Source: Poecilobothrus nobilitatus (Eukaryota > Arthropoda > Insecta > Diptera > Dolichopodidae). Taken from it: DNA of 64,000 nucleotides. The DNA lies in NCBI GenBank assembly GCA_947095535.1, contig OX352772.1, positions 39,389,445-39,453,444 of the forward strand. The letters run 5' to 3'. Positions 24,011 through 36,974 of this stretch are shown piece by piece. Each line of letters begins with the position of its first letter. Position 1 is the first letter of the stretch. A program made the translations under genes and the position numbers. The notes beneath the pieces are model-generated. The model searched no databases. It was not told where the DNA came from and was given only the letters and a program-made list of their open reading frames with translations.

Positions 24011-27000
24011 AACGCACCAGTATTACGTAAATTTAATCTGAGACAGTATAGGAACAAAGTAAACCTATAAGAATTTCTAATTCTAAACTTAAGTTTTAGT
24101 ATTTAAATTGTGCCAAGGGAAAAATAGTTTAAGAAAATATAAAAATTTATCTACTAAATGTAAATGAGAAAATTTATACTTTTTGTTTTATAACTTAAAA
24201 TATTTATATACATTTATAGACATCACTATAACATTTTTTTTCCATCATTACTGAATGTTGAGTATCATATCACTATCATATTCATTTTCATCATTACTCA
24301 TTACGTTAATAAAATTTAAAATTTTTATAGTTTCTAAGTATTACCTAATATTGCGCAGTTTTATGTGATTCATTATGTTATGCATTTGTCAAAGATTATT
24401 TTAATTCTATAGTACTCTACTAAATTGTATCTTCTTGTGAAACATATAAAATAAAATATTGTATGAGTTATATTGTATCAAATATTTGAACGTTAAAATT
24501 TAAAATTTTGCGAACAATGTATTTGACTTTTTGACAAGTTAATTACTTATTTACTAATTATATTTTAAAATATTCCGTTAAATGTATAAAAATGTGTCAA
24601 AAGAAAAAAAAATTACTGTAATTGAGTCATTTTAAAATCAAATTAAGTAAAAAAAAAACTCTAATTTTTTTTTTTATCTTAAAATAAAACAAAAAAAAAA
24701 AAACATTCCTTTTTTCAATAATCACATATCCTCACGTATTTGATTTTAATTCAGAATGTGTTCAAAATGTTGATTATATTTCGATTTTCAATGCAACAAA
24801 AAATATGCAACAGTAAAATTTTAAATATTATTTTAACAGATTATTAATTTAATAATTAAAATGGTATAGAGGTATTGTAATTTTAAGATTTTATTTATAA
24901 TATTGTCACTATTTTAAACTCTAACAATTCTACAACTTAGTCGATAACAATAATCGATTATATTGAATAAGCATTCGATTTATTCAAATTTATACTAAGA
25001 AAATTGACTAAAAAACAATAATTTTCAATCGAAATAGATTGAAATGGATAGTATAGAGTGGGGACACGATGATTTCAAAACGTATACGGATTTTTTATAA
25101 GACAATAGCAAAATTTTATATCTATTTTGACAAAGTAAAATTGTATATATTTGATTTTATATCGTAAAATTATTTCATAGGACGTGTACAATAATTTATC
25201 CTGAGTGAAAATTAAATTTTGAAAAAAAAAAACTACATTATAATTTCGAAACTCAAATGTCAACAAATGACAAATTATTGCAATAAATTCTTAATAAATC
25301 ATCACAGCTGGAAAATTCTGTCAAAATAAATTGTTTTATTATTGAGAGGTGTGAAATAAAAAAAAAAAAAAATTTTTTTTTGGAAATAAGCTAAAGCTAG
25401 TGATATTTTAAAGATTTCTTTTATATTATTTCGCTCAAAGCTGATGGCATCATAACAATATATTACCAAAACAAAACACGTAAATATAGAAATAAATTAC
25501 CATTTTCATTTTCGATATTGTTTTAATCCGTAAGTTGAGTGATCCAAACGTTTGTAATCTCATCAATTTTAATTTATTTTTTTTTTTAATACTCCTTTCT
25601 ATAGATCGTTACTTTTTAATTTTCCAAATAAACCCAAAAAAAGAAAAATATAATTAAACAAAAGAAAACAAAAAAAAAAAACAAAAAACGAATTTCCAAA
25701 TTAATTGGAAGATTAGCTTTAAAAAATACACCTACCAATCAAAAATATTCGTGTAAGTTTCGATTTAGCTGAGGCATGAAAGAAAATAATAAAAACAATA
25801 GCATAAAAAAAAAAAGTTCTCATATCACACTCAAAAAAAAAACAACAAAAAAAAAAAATTAAAATAAAATTAATATGAAAAAAAAAAAAAATTGCTCAGT
25901 TTAAATTCAGAGTCATTCTACCGCGATTATTGTGAGTGAATAAATGAATGAATGAGGGAACGAATGAACGAAAAACAAAACAACAAAAAAAAAAACAAAA
26001 AATAAAAGAATAAAAAGGTAATGAATTTTTTTTTTTTTTTTTTTAATAAATCGATCACGTATAAAAGGTTGTTTGTTACTATTTTTTTTTTTTTTTTTAT
26101 TAAAATATAAAAAATTTCATTTGGATAATTTAAACTTCTAACGATAGGTGAAATAGAGGTGAACGAAACAATTTAATTTATATTTAAATTTTATTTTTTT
26201 TAGTTTTTTTTTTTTTAAACTTTTCAATTAACTAAAGTGGAGAGAAAGATCATTAATTTTTATATTTGTTAAAGTTTACTTTACTATTTTAAGTGAAATG
26301 AAATGAAATTACTTAAATGAAATGAAAATTTTAGAATATTAATCAATTCAAAAAAAAAAAAAAAACATTTTAAATTTAATGAAAAATAGAATTTTTTTAA
26401 GATAAATGTATTATAAAATATAAATATAAATATATATTATAAAATATAAATATTAAATAAATGTATTTTTAGTAAAACAGAAAATATCTGATTAAAATTA
26501 TACTCAAAAAATTCCGTTTTATTTAGATGAACTCAGTTGACACTGACAGATGACTGACATCATTGTTTTTTTGCTTCTCTTTTCTTTTGCTTGTTCTTCT
26601 CTGTTTTACTAAAAATTTTTAGAATAATATACTTTTAAATATTATATAAGATCGATATTGCAATATTGTATTGCAGGGCTCTATTTAATTATTGAAGGTG
26701 CGAAAAATTAGATTAGATCATTATAGATTACAATCATTGCTGATAAAAGAATTGAAGAAATAATGGTAATATTTTTTAAGTACAAAATCTTGAGTGGTTG
26801 TGTTAAAATAAAGATTGACGATACTAGAAGTTTATTATAATATGAATTTTTGTGAATACTTGTAAAATGAAATGGTAAAATGTAAACAAAAAGAGAGTTT
26901 TTTTTAATCCGGGGTACGAGAAACGAGCCGGTCTAAAGCGGTATCTAATAATATATAAAACATTTAAAAATATTATAAAATGAAGTGATAGAATTTTTCT

Positions 27001-27036
27001 AAAATTTTCCATTTTACTTATATCAATTTGGGAAAT
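24011..27036. other. AT-rich DNA, no gene seen
   Basis: Very dense poly-A tracts from 25340 to 26090 and ATAAATATAAATATA simple sequence at about 26416-26465. The frame at 26824-27153 (minus) runs through SINE A copy 3. Confidence 0.6.
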
Positions 27037-27228
27037 AGCCTGCTCGGTGGCATAGTGGATAAGAGCGTATAAAATACGTTGTAAACACCAAAGGAGTGTA
27101 GGGTCGAATCTCACACACGTCGTAGGATTCTCCCTTAAGACATTTACATCCATGCCTGCAAAGGAAAGGCTGTGTAAATTTCCTGTTCACATTTATGTGG
27201 CAGAAAAATACACTTAAAAAAAAAAAAA
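27037..27228 (+). mobile_element. SINE A copy 3
   Basis: Plus-strand copy with head CTGCTCGGTGGCATAGTGGA, box B changed to GGGTCGAATCT, body with CGTCGTAGGATTCTCCC, tail CACATTTATGTGGCAG and a poly-A end. The box B change and small deletions suggest age. No convincing target-site duplication was found. Confidence 0.85.
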
Positions 27229-28130
27229 TGGAAAATTTTATATCATTTGTGATTATTGTCCTATCACCATATAAACTTTGTGATTATAATTTTTTTTTTT
27301 TTATTGATTTAAAATTAAAAATATCTGATAGATATTTTTTTTAAGTTAAACATTTTTATTTTTACCGAAATAAGTATGTCGTTTTGTTTTGATTTTTTTT
27401 TTTTTTTTTAATATGTACGTATGTATAATGAAAACAATTTTATGTTTCAATGATAATTAGTAAAGCGTGGTAAAAAATCAAAAAGTGGAAAATTAATTCA
27501 GAAAATGAAATGCATTTAAAAATACACCATAATATAAAAATTCACAATCATTTTGGAAAATATTGAAATATTTTTCTGAAGAACAAAAAAAAAACAAAAA
27601 CAGAACAAAAAAAAAAAACATAAAATTGAAAATTTCCAAATTATTATACACTTTTTGATTACTTTCATTTAGTGGTTGTTTAAATTTAATTTACTTACTT
27701 GAAAAATTTTAAATAAATAATAATACAAAAATTAACATTATATTTATTTTATAGTGGTAATAAAAATCTTTTTTTTTTTTTTTTGAAAAGTATGATTCAA
27801 AAAAAAAAAAGAGCGTACGGTCGATATGTTAAAAACCAAAATCTTGGATAACAAAAAGGTCAAATATATATATTTTTTTTTTAATTTAATTAACTTTCGT
27901 ATTTTGTATTTATTATAATAATAATTATGTTTATTTTTCCAATTTCTTTTTTTATTTCAATTATTTTGGGAAAAACTGTTGTTTCTTTTCCCCACCTGTT
28001 TTTGTATTTTATGTTTTTAACAAATTTAATTGAATCATTAAATTATTGGTCTTTTTAATTTAATTGAAATTAATATTAAATTTAAAAGAAAAATAATTAA
28101 AAATAAAAATATAATAGTAAAGCAATCATT

Positions 28131-28545
28131 GAAGCCCTGATTTTAAAAGCAACGCTCAAAACCGTTTTAATTATTTTTTGTACACGTATATTTTAATACA
28201 AAAGCAATTTTAAGAGCCTCTAAAATTGCTTTATTCTAAAAACCCTCTAAATAAAATGTTTGAAACCCTGATTTTGTAACCAACTCTAGTACCTCTCAAA
28301 ATTATTTTTCCTACGTAAATATTTCAATTGCACATCATTTAAAATACAGTTGGCTATCTCAAACCTTTTCTAAATAAATTATTGAAACCCTGATTTTATA
28401 ATCAACTCTGAAACTCCTCCTAATAATTTTTTATAGAAATGTATTTCAATACAAAAACATTTAAAAAAGCCGGGATACCTTGTTCAAATGATTTTCAATA
28501 AAATTATTGAAACCCTGATTTTTCAATCAATTCTAAAATTATTTC
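28131..28545 (-). repeat. Tandem array, GGGTTTCAATAA family, 4 units
   Basis: On the plus strand GAAACCCTGATTTTRTAAYC starts at 28131 (as GAAGCCCTG), 28262, 28384 and 28509, so the unit is about 122-130 bp. The array is the reverse orientation of the families at 43, 54, 57 and 60 kb. Confidence 0.7.
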
Positions 28546-29989
28546 GAATTATTTTTTTGTTATATTTCAGCAACATTTTTTGAATTATGCTAACATAGAA
28601 ATTTTACATTTTAGTTTCAACATTTTGTCCTTTGATTCAAGATTTAATTTTTTTGACATTCTTCCTTTCATGATCATTTTTTGCAATATTTTATTCCTTA
28701 ATAGTTTTTGCTATTCGACATTTTTTTCAACATTTTTTTGATTTTAGATTTTATTTGTTAGGTTTTTTTTTTCACAAAAATCCAGTGTTCCTACAAAAAA
28801 ATTTGTAAGTAATGCACTTATTAACAAGGGGTAAAGTTTAAGTAAGCGTAAAATAGCTAAAATAATTAATTGTGGAAACTGTATATAATTAAATACTTGA
28901 CCCATTTTTTTTTTTTTTTTTTTTGCCATTCAAACTCTTTCAATATTTATTTAGCACGTCTTTATTTCCTTCTGGTCGTAAACAATTTCTTTTTTATGGA
29001 AATTTTAAAATAACTAAATTTACATTTTTACATTTTACATTTTCTTTTTATATAATTTGAGTTCTTCGAATCTTAAAAACGATTTTTACGTAGTTTTTAA
29101 TTTAATTAAGTACCTATTGTCTTAATTAAAATAACTCGTACGATCAAACTAATGATCTAGTTATAATTTATAAGAGAAGTTATAGCAACAATTAATTTAT
29201 TTTAAGCTGTTTTTAGTGAGTTTGTTAAAAAAAATAGGAAAATGATGGGTATGAATTATATAAAAACTGAATTATATAAAAACTTTATTAGTTAATTAGT
29301 TGGTTAGGTTAAAAAAAATACTTAAATATAATTTCAATAATATGTAATAATAATGAATTTATACTTATACTTACATATTATTATTTTGTAATAAAATTTT
29401 AACTATGCTAATACCGCAACTTATTAAGAGTAATAATAAAAATTTATTAGTCATTATTTAAATTACTGTTTAGAAAATTATTTTCCTTTTACTAACAGTA
29501 ATTTAATTCTATTTCTTATATATTTTTTTGATAACCCCCAGTCTTAGACACTTTAACATATATGCAAAATTTTAACATATCAAACAGAATGATCTGTCCA
29601 ATGTCCCAAACATCTTTCTCTGTTATATTTCGTATACTAATAAATAAAATTACAGTTTTTAAGGGGTTAATTAAAAAAGATTTTTAGACTTAAATGTATA
29701 CAATATAAAACGTGGAAAATGTGGGGTTTCAAAAACAAAAAAATAGACTTTTTAAAAAAATAATTTATAAAATTATTATACACTTTGTAAAATGGATATT
29801 TGAAAAAAAAAGCTGACACAAATTATCTCCATTTTTGGCTATGGTGCATAGTTATATAAATATAGTTTTGTTTGTTTAAAAATTTGATAACCACTTTTTA
29901 AATAAGAAATTAATTTTACGTTGAGATAAATTTATCCGGTCTTTCGAAAAATGTTGGGGTAGATAAAACATATAAAAACATATTTTTTT

Positions 29990-30320
29990 TTTTTTCCTAA
30001 AGAATCATATCATACGGATCTTCTTGAATCGTTTTCTTAACTACTGTTTATTTCCCCATAGTTACACCCAGTTATCGAAGTAGAATCATTTCTGTATGTA
30101 TGTGTATTTGAAAATAAATTTTAAAGCGAAAAGCATTTATGTAAAATTGCAGATACTGAAATTTTTTCTGACACTTATAAAAATTTTCCATTCATTTTTT
30201 CTTTAAATTTTTTTGGCTTCTCGCGGTCACCGCATAAAATTTTGCGTTCAAAAAAGAAGAATAAAATCCAAGCCACAAAATTAGTTTATTTTTTAGGACC
30301 CAGGAATAGTAAACCGCTCT
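29990..30320 (+). repeat. Dispersed repeat sharing blocks with 61.4-62.1 kb
   Basis: TCTTGAATCGTTTTCTTAAC with CTGTTTATTTCC, and about 200 bp later TCTCGCGGTCACCGCATAAA with TTCAAAAAAGAAGAAT, both reappear at 61.4 and 62.04 kb. The blocks are 200 bp apart here and about 670 bp apart there. Confidence 0.45.
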
Positions 30321-30439
30321 GGGGTGTTTACAAAGAAATTACGTTATAAGGGGTGTTAAATACAGAAGTAAATACAAAAAGCCCTCATAACATTGATGCA
30401 TTACAGACCTATAGCGGGATAATTACTGATAAAAATGAA

Positions 30440-31060
30440 AAAACTGAATGTTTAAATAATTTTTTTTATAAATGCTACAGAAAAAAAAATTAATCTACCA
30501 ACAGATGTAACTGGTTATAGTTATCACAACAATTTCTTTACCATTATTCATTCAAATTTTAATTTGACTTCCATTGTAATGAATGAAGTTAAAAGTGTAA
30601 TACTATCGTTGAATGCCAACGCAACTACAGGATATGACAAAATTTCTCAAAAAATTTGTTGAATCAATTGGCTGAATTTTAATAAAATTTATTACCAAAA
30701 CTTTTGAAAAATCTTGTTTTTCTCGCACCAAACAGGAATTGTAATGCATATATTTAAAACTGGAGACAAAAATATTTGCTCAAATTACCGTCCTCGAACA
30801 GTATGGATTTTAAACAAATTCTAACACATCGGCACCGTGCCTAAGCTTAACGAATTTCGTATCAACAAAATATAGATAATGGAAATTATGTTGCTTGTAT
30901 TTTGTTAGGCCTACAGGAGGCCTTTTTTGATTAGTCAAAAAATTTCAATTGTTAAACTTCAATAACGACCAAATTAAGTTTTTTAACTCTTATCGTTTTG
31001 ATCGTGCAATATTTTTGTTGTTTGATAAAGTGTGCCCTTTACCCGTGTAAAGGAAATTTA
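30440..31060 (+). mobile_element. Jockey-type LINE reverse transcriptase relic
   Basis: Plus-strand frames give, in the right order, LNNFFYKC (linker before RT), VMNEVKSVILSLNANATTGYD followed by KIS (family: 'LK.NKS.GYDGIS'), GIVMHIFKTGDKNICSNYRP (family: 'V.PIFKKGD...NYRPIS') and GNYVACILLGLQEAFFD (family: 'G.Y....FLDL.KAFD', the first catalytic-aspartate motif). In the last motif DLQKAFD has become GLQEAFFD. Stops and frameshifts occur between and after the blocks, and the YADD region is not recognisable. A dead internal fragment. Confidence 0.8.
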
Positions 31061-31239
31061 ATGCTATACTCAATTACCGAAAAATATGAACTATTAATTA
31101 AATTATTCATAAATATATAATAACTTGTACATAAAAGAGTTTTTAAATTTTTAAATTAACTGTTTAATTTGGTAAAGAGAGTTTTTCTTTTCTTCAACTC
31201 TTTAGATTTTATACCCTCATCAAAGTAAGATTTATTAGT

Positions 31240-31425
31240 AGGGACCTCGTTGGCCTAATAGCTAAGAGCATATGTAGTACGCTGTAAACACCAAGGGGGT
31301 GTGAATTCGAATTATGTAGAGTTATTCCCCCTTACGATATTTACAGCCACGCCTGAAAAGGAAAGGTTGTGTAATTTCCTGTTCACATTTATGTGGCAGA
31401 GAAATGTAATAAAAAAAAAAAATAT
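31240..31425 (+). mobile_element. SINE A copy 4 with target-site duplication
   Basis: Plus-strand copy from GGGACCTCGTTGGCCTAATA to a poly-A tail. Box B has decayed (ATTCGAATTATG) and the acceptor-like stretch around it is shortened. Flanked by ATTTATTAGT at 31230-31239 and 31426-31435. Confidence 0.88.
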
Positions 31426-32829
31426 ATTTATTAGTTATTACTAAAAAATAAATAATTAACTTTTAACTTGAATACACCTCATAAACTTATAAAACTTTAA
31501 AATTTATACTAAGTTATTAATAAATATTAACAATCGATTTAATTAATTATAAAAAACCTTTTTTGGTTTTAAATTAATTTATGAATGAATTAAATAGAAA
31601 AAAATAAAGAATTTAAAAATAAAGTTATTAAATTTAAGTATAGAATATTTTAATAACTTTGAATAAATATTGTATAAATTTTTATATTTTTCCAAGGAAA
31701 AAAAAAGTGCTAATTGAATATTTATTTATATTGTTGTGTTTTTTCCGCCATTATTTATAAAGACAAAAAATCAGCTATCTCCATCATAGAACCGCGAGCA
31801 CACGAAAAGCGTAGTGTGAAATTTCATAAATATTTTTTTTTACATAATAATTTATACCAAAGCAAAATTACTTCTAATAAATGACTATAAAGTCCGATTT
31901 GTTCCAAAATCTTATCAATCTGACATATTTACGTCAAAACCTTAAATATGAAATTTCAAAAAATTCCGCTGGATAGTTTAAGCTGTACACGTGTCTACAG
32001 GCATATCCTGTGTGTGTGTGTTACTGCGTGTGGAATCCAATTTTTTTTCAGAGGTTTCTACGAATTAGAGTAATGCATATTTGCAAAAATCTGGGGTAGA
32101 AATTTTAGGAATGAAAACAATATCTTCCAATTTTATACATTCTATGCGTTCGGTAAAAAATTTAAAATGTGAGATTTATATTATTATTAATAGCTATTTA
32201 TTTATTTAATTTTTTTTTTTTTTTCTCATTAAAATCTATTTAATGTATAGATATAAAAAAAAATTAAGAAGTTTAACTTTTATTTATTTTTTGCAGTTGT
32301 TTCAGTTTTTGTTTTTTTTTTTTTTGGAAATTAAAAAATAAAATTGGATTTTCATTAAAATAAAAAGAAATTAATTTTTAAAATTTAATTAAATATTTTT
32401 TTATTATATATATATTAACATTGTAAGCGTTATAAAACTTAATATGGCAGAAAATTTAATGACTATTTACAAAAAAAAAAATAAATAAATAAATAAATAA
32501 AACAATAAAAATAAAATAAAAATAAAAAAATGAATTACCAAAAATTAAATATTAAAAATATAAAATAATAATAATACAATAAGTTTTTATTCAAGGATAA
32601 TGAATTCATATTTAAAGGATTATGGGAAATAAAATTTTTTTTTGTATTAATATATAGGTGCATATTGAAAATATTTATAAATACTACTGTATATAAATTT
32701 TATTATTATGATTTTTGAACGTATAGTTGTCAGAGTATAATAAATTTGCTATTTCGTTTATGACACCTTAAAGGAGATGAGCTAGGTATGACAAAATATA
32801 TTATGTTCTTTCTCAGAATCGAATTATGA
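31426..32829. other. AT-rich DNA with a less AT-rich block
   Basis: 31745-32110 is less AT-rich (CGCGAGCACACGAAAAGCG, a GTGTGTGTG run at 32011-32020) and has the look of an old repeat copy. No second copy was found in the window. Confidence 0.45.
32480..32501 (+). repeat. (AAAT)n microsatellite
   Basis: About five AAAT units after a poly-A tract. It resembles SINE B tails but has no SINE body beside it. Confidence 0.8.
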
Positions 32830-33530
32830 ATCAATTTAATTATTTACGTCTGTCCGTCCGGCATGGTAACTCAAAAAAATAAAAGGAGTTAGATTCTGAA
32901 ATTTTTACTACAAGTCAAGCAAGTTAAATCGAGCAAGTTAAATCGATCGCAAGTTTTGAGCAATTTAAATCGACGGGTTCGAGTTGCTGAAATTTTGTCG
33001 AAAGATAACCAAGCTGCATGACAACGACTTCTGCAAAAAATGGTTTAGTTGGTGCATACAACTGTCATACAACTGTCATACAACTTCTGTTTTTTATATT
33101 AAAATAATTCAGTGTATATTGAAGTTAGTATCTGAAATTTTTTAAAAATGTTGTTGACTGTAGCTTAACAGGTTTAGTTTAGCATTCATATATTGGTGCT
33201 TAATTAAGTCATATATCTGAAATTTCGTGAAAGATGATAAAATTTTATGGCAAAAACTTCAAGTTTGGTTATTATAGTGGAACAAGGTCATATAACCTTC
33301 ATATCTCGATGCTTAACTAAATTAAACATCTGAAAATTTGTAAAAAATAATCAAATTTTATATTAGTAATTTTTGTGATATTTGGTTGGCTCGAGGCACC
33401 GGATTCGAGGCGACGATTTCAAAGCAACGAGTTCAAGCCAACGGCCAACGAATTATCTTAAATTTTAAAAATGATTAAATTTTATGAAAATACCGTACAT
33501 ATCCTAGAGTTGGCATAAATCGTTTATAAT
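32830..33530 (+). repeat. Dispersed repeat with ~115-bp tandem units
   Basis: It begins near CTGTCCGTCCGGCATGGTAA and has two units with TTCATAT-T-GGTGCTTAA-TAAG and ATCTGAAATTT (about 33187 and 33298), then CATATCCTAGAGTTGGCATA at 33505-33524. GAGCAAGTTAAATCGA is repeated at 32917-32945, and CATACAACTGT twice at about 33056-33078. Partial match to the window start. Confidence 0.55.
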
Positions 33531-34875
33531 AAAAAGAATTGTTACTAATTATCCAGTACTTCAGTCTATAATACACCTCGTTAAAAAATGTTCATTGTTT
33601 CTTTTTTATGATACAAAAGGATACACTGATTATAATTAATAATATTGTTTAATATTTTTAAAATAATATTTATTTACTGTTGGAGTTTCGGTAAGGAAGT
33701 TTACTTTACAGTCAGATGTCAGATGTCAGAATACCGTTATTAATGCCGAAAAGATTATTGTAGCGGTATATGGTAAAACTTTAGTGGCTATGTTTAAATA
33801 TTGAAAAAAAATAAAATTTTTGGAAAATTTGTATTACATTGTTGATTAGAATAACGATTTAAGACAGTATGTGATGACAAATTTCTTAATTTCCGTTATT
33901 TATTGTTATATAAAAAAATTTTTTAATTAATTGAAACCAAGTGTAGTGTTATTCGAGTATTTATACAAAATATTTTGTATTGTCAGTTCGTATATAGGAA
34001 GGCTTTAAATTTCAGGTATGCGTTAGTTTTTGTGATCAATTTTCTTTTAATATTCTGATGACGTTGCCAGACTTCTATATTTATTGAGTTTTTGGCTAAT
34101 TTTAAAAGTTGTAACCATGTTTTAATGATGTAAAAGGTAAAACCCTTCATCTTTCGGATTGATAAATTTTTATTAAAAATTTTTCTGTAAGAATTGGGAA
34201 ATGTTTAATACAAAATGGTGGAATTTTTAAAAAAAAAACTCATCTTTTAAATAATTTCTAAAATGATTTTTTTAAAGTCAAGTCAATTTTAATTTTTTTT
34301 TGCCAAACAAAATAAAAATTTCGATCACTACTACCAGCTACTTGAACCAAAAATATTTTCTTAATCATTTCACTGTTCACTTTTTACTATTGGACTATTT
34401 TTAGGATTATGAATTGATTTAAGAAACTTTCAATATAAAAATTTTTTTTTTGAATGAAAATTCTGTAAAAATTAATTTAATTGGAATTTGTAATACAAGA
34501 CAAACATTAAAATTAATTGGAAATTTTTTTTTTTTTATTAAAATATTTTTCTGCATTATATTTTATCACTTCTGAGTTTTTTTTTTTTTGTGAAAAGTTT
34601 ATGATAAATTTTGTTAAAAAGTTTACAATATGTACATATATAAAGAATTTCATAAAGTTTTAATTATAAACTTTTCATGTCAATTAATTTTAATATGAAA
34701 ACTATGAATGTTATAAAAGTTGTATCATAATTATTTATTTGAATTTAAAAAAAAAAAAAAAACCAAAATTTTATGGATAATTTTAATAGTTATTTTCTTC
34801 ATTTACATAAGACAATATTATATAGTACAAGTTTGCAGATAATTTTAAGGTTTTTATGGTAGGAAATTTTATTTT
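33531..34875. other. AT-rich DNA, no gene seen
   Basis: It has a CAGATGT triplication at 33711-33727 and an acceptor/donor-like AATTTCAG|GTATGCG on the plus strand at about 34008-34021, a weaker match to a ratchet site than the one at 56.05 kb. Confidence 0.5.
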
Positions 34876-35305
34876 TTCAATGGAAAAATTAATGACAGTA
34901 ATTTTTTAAATATAATGTTAGGTACTTCTCATTCCATTCCAATTATCTGAATAATTCAAACGATATCTCTATTGAAAAGATTTGTTGAATCCACTTATAG
35001 CACTTACTGGAAGCTATACTTTATGAGTTCTATTAAACTGAGGAATTTTAGAAACCAATGGAAAAAATAATGGAAGAAATTTTCCAACTATGATGATTAG
35101 TATAAAATTTGGTTTACATTAAGGGAAGGTTCTAAAATAATCTGTTTACGTATACCATATATATGTTAGATACTTTCCATTACAGTCCAATTGCCTATAT
35201 GATTGAAGCGATATATCATTTGAAAACATTCGTTAAATCCACTTATATATTGCACTTAATGAAAGCTAACTTATGAGTTCTATTATATTGAGGAATTTAC
35301 GATAA
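34876..35305 (+). repeat. Tandem duplication, ~248-bp unit
   Basis: GTTAGGTACTTCTCATTCCA at 34917 and GTTAGATACTTTCCATTACA at 35165 start matching stretches that both run through ATCCACTTATA and TATGAGTTCTATTA to GAGGAATTT. Divergence is roughly one base in five to six. It lies 0.3 kb downstream of the donor of the signal-peptide exon, inside its intron. Confidence 0.65.
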
Positions 35306-35354
35306 TATTGGACTGTTCATTGAGATTTTCTACGAAAAGTTTAATCAATAAAAC

Positions 35355-35400
35355 AAAGGAAAGGAAAAAAAATACAATGTTTAGTACATTCCTTTCCTTT
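35355..35400. repeat. Perfect 12-bp hairpin AAAGGAAAGGAA
   Basis: AAAGGAAAGGAA (35355-35366) is inverted as TTCCTTTCCTTT (35389-35400), about 210 bp into the intron after the signal-peptide exon. It may be a chance purine/pyrimidine tract. Confidence 0.4.
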
Positions 35401-35603
35401 CTAATTCTGAAATTTTTCTTCCTTTTGAAATTTTCATATCTTTCAGATTTTTCTAATTTTTTTTATAATATATAGAACATAATAAATTTGTTTTTGAGAA
35501 ACGGTTAATTAACCGCGTTAAAAATGGTTATTTTAAATTTTATAAAAAAATTCATTAAAAATTAAAATAAAATAACAGAAACAAAAAAAAAAAAAAAAAA
35601 CTT

Positions 35604-35609
35604 ACCTGG
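35604..35609 (-). promoter_or_regulatory. 5' splice donor of the signal-peptide exon
   Basis: On the minus strand the sequence reads CAG|GTAAGT, a near-perfect metazoan U1 site, followed by a T-rich intron start. It sets the exon end in the middle of a Gly codon, so the next exon must begin with two bases completing it. The reading frame runs on into the intron only as a poly-Phe shadow. Confidence 0.75.
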
Positions 35610-35885
35610 TTCAGATTGAGATGGAAATGAAAAACCACCACCATCATTTCGTCCATGTTCGGCATTAATACCATTTATATATCCAAAATTTATTAAGGCG
35701 ATGTTGGCTATTAAAAAACATAACAAATAACTATTTTTACATAAACGTAGATAAAACATAATATCTAATAAAAATTTTGTTGCTGCATTGGTTTTTATTG
35801 TTGTGGTTGTTATTGTTGTTGTTGTTGTTAATTGTTTTATCCTTGCAGTCCTTGATTTAACTCCATTTAAAACGGGCGGATCCAT
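35606..35885 (-). CDS. First coding exon of a secreted or membrane protein (partial)
   Basis: This reading frame starts at an ATG at 35885 and runs 93 codons plus one base to a textbook donor (CCAG|GTAAGTTT on the minus strand; GT at 35605-35604), so the exon ends in phase 1. The protein begins MDPPVLNGVKSRTARIK, continues with a Thr-rich run (about residues 20-29, encoded by ACA/ACC repeats), then a basic stretch and a hydrophobic core at about residues 52-70 ending GINA|EHG, a plausible signal-peptidase site after Ala75. Met43 could be an alternative start giving a conventional 33-residue signal peptide. The last part is Gly/Ser rich (residues 82-94). Codon content is clearly richer in G+C than the flanks. 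I do not recognise the family. A neuronal cell-surface protein (for example of the Ig superfamily) would fit the long introns, but that is inference. No following exon could be found downstream (lower coordinates) in the window. Confidence 0.7.
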
Positions 35886-36974
35886 GATTATATATTAATT
35901 ATTTTATTATACTTATAATATTTAAATATTATATTTAATATTAATTTTATTTAATAATTATTTCTATATTATATTATATATATACATATACAAAGTGAAC
36001 TTAGCGAAGCTGCTAAGCCACCAATAAAATAATTAAGAAGAAAACTTCTTCTTTGCTTTATTTTTTTTTTTCTTTCTTTTTATATATTTTCAAAAAATTT
36101 TCACTAGTTAAAAAAAAAAAAAAAAATTTTTTTTTTAAATAAAAAGAAAAATATGAAATTAAATTCTTTTTTACTCCTTTTTTTATTTTTTTTGTGTACT
36201 TTTTCACTGATTTAATTTCTGTTGATGTTTTAAAAATTATTAAAATTAAAACGGAAGAAAAAAAATCACAAATAAACAAAATGACGTTTAAATTTTTTTT
36301 TTTTATTTTTCTTTTCTTTTTAAAATTTAATTAAATTTAATAAAAATCACAATAAAAAAACAATATGGATATTTTTTTATATTATTAAATTTGGAAGAAA
36401 ACGAAAAAGAATATTTATTGCACTTTTAAAAATTTTTTCAAAAGAAAAAAAAAAATCGAACCGAATATTACAGTTAAAAATAGATGAAAACTGTAAAATG
36501 AAAATTTACAGTTACAAAACAAGAAAGAAAATAACAAGAGAATCAAAATTAAAATTAAATTTTTAAAACTTTTTTTTTGTGTTCTCCTGTAAAAAGTGAT
36601 GTTAGATGTGATGTTAATATGATCTCCTTTTTTTTTTTATTAAAAAAAACTTTTTTAGTGTTCGTTATTTTTGTTTGTTTTTACTATTATCCTTTTTTTA
36701 CAATTTTAATTTTGAAAATCTGAAATAAAAGAAAATTAAAATTAAAATAATAATTTTAATGCACAAATATAAATAATTATAAATATATTTATATTAGAAA
36801 AAAAAAATATATATATATATATACCTATATATATGAAATTATTAAATTATATAATGGTAATCAATATTGCATATTGAAAGGGGCATTTTTCTCATATTTA
36901 TAATATAATACCATAATTATAATATAATATGTTTTAAATGTTTATCGTTATTTAAAATCTCAGACGTACTTATT
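35886..36974. other. AT-rich leader or promoter region of the minus-strand exon
   Basis: DNA upstream of the ATG at 35885. TATATA-rich sequence at 35970-35992 could serve as a TATA element, but AT richness makes that meaningless without expression data. Poly-A/poly-T tracts abound. Confidence 0.35.
36000..36017. repeat. Small hairpin CTTAGC-GAAGCT-GCTAAG upstream of the exon
   Basis: A 6-bp perfect stem with a six-base loop, 115 bp upstream of the ATG at 35885 on the minus strand, in an otherwise featureless AT-rich leader. It could lie in a 5' UTR; no function is assigned. Confidence 0.25.

Larger units (their letters stand above)
27229..30439. other. AT-rich DNA, no gene seen
   Basis: Contains the tandem array at 28131 and the dispersed block at 29990; otherwise unique AT-rich sequence. 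Confidence 0.55.
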
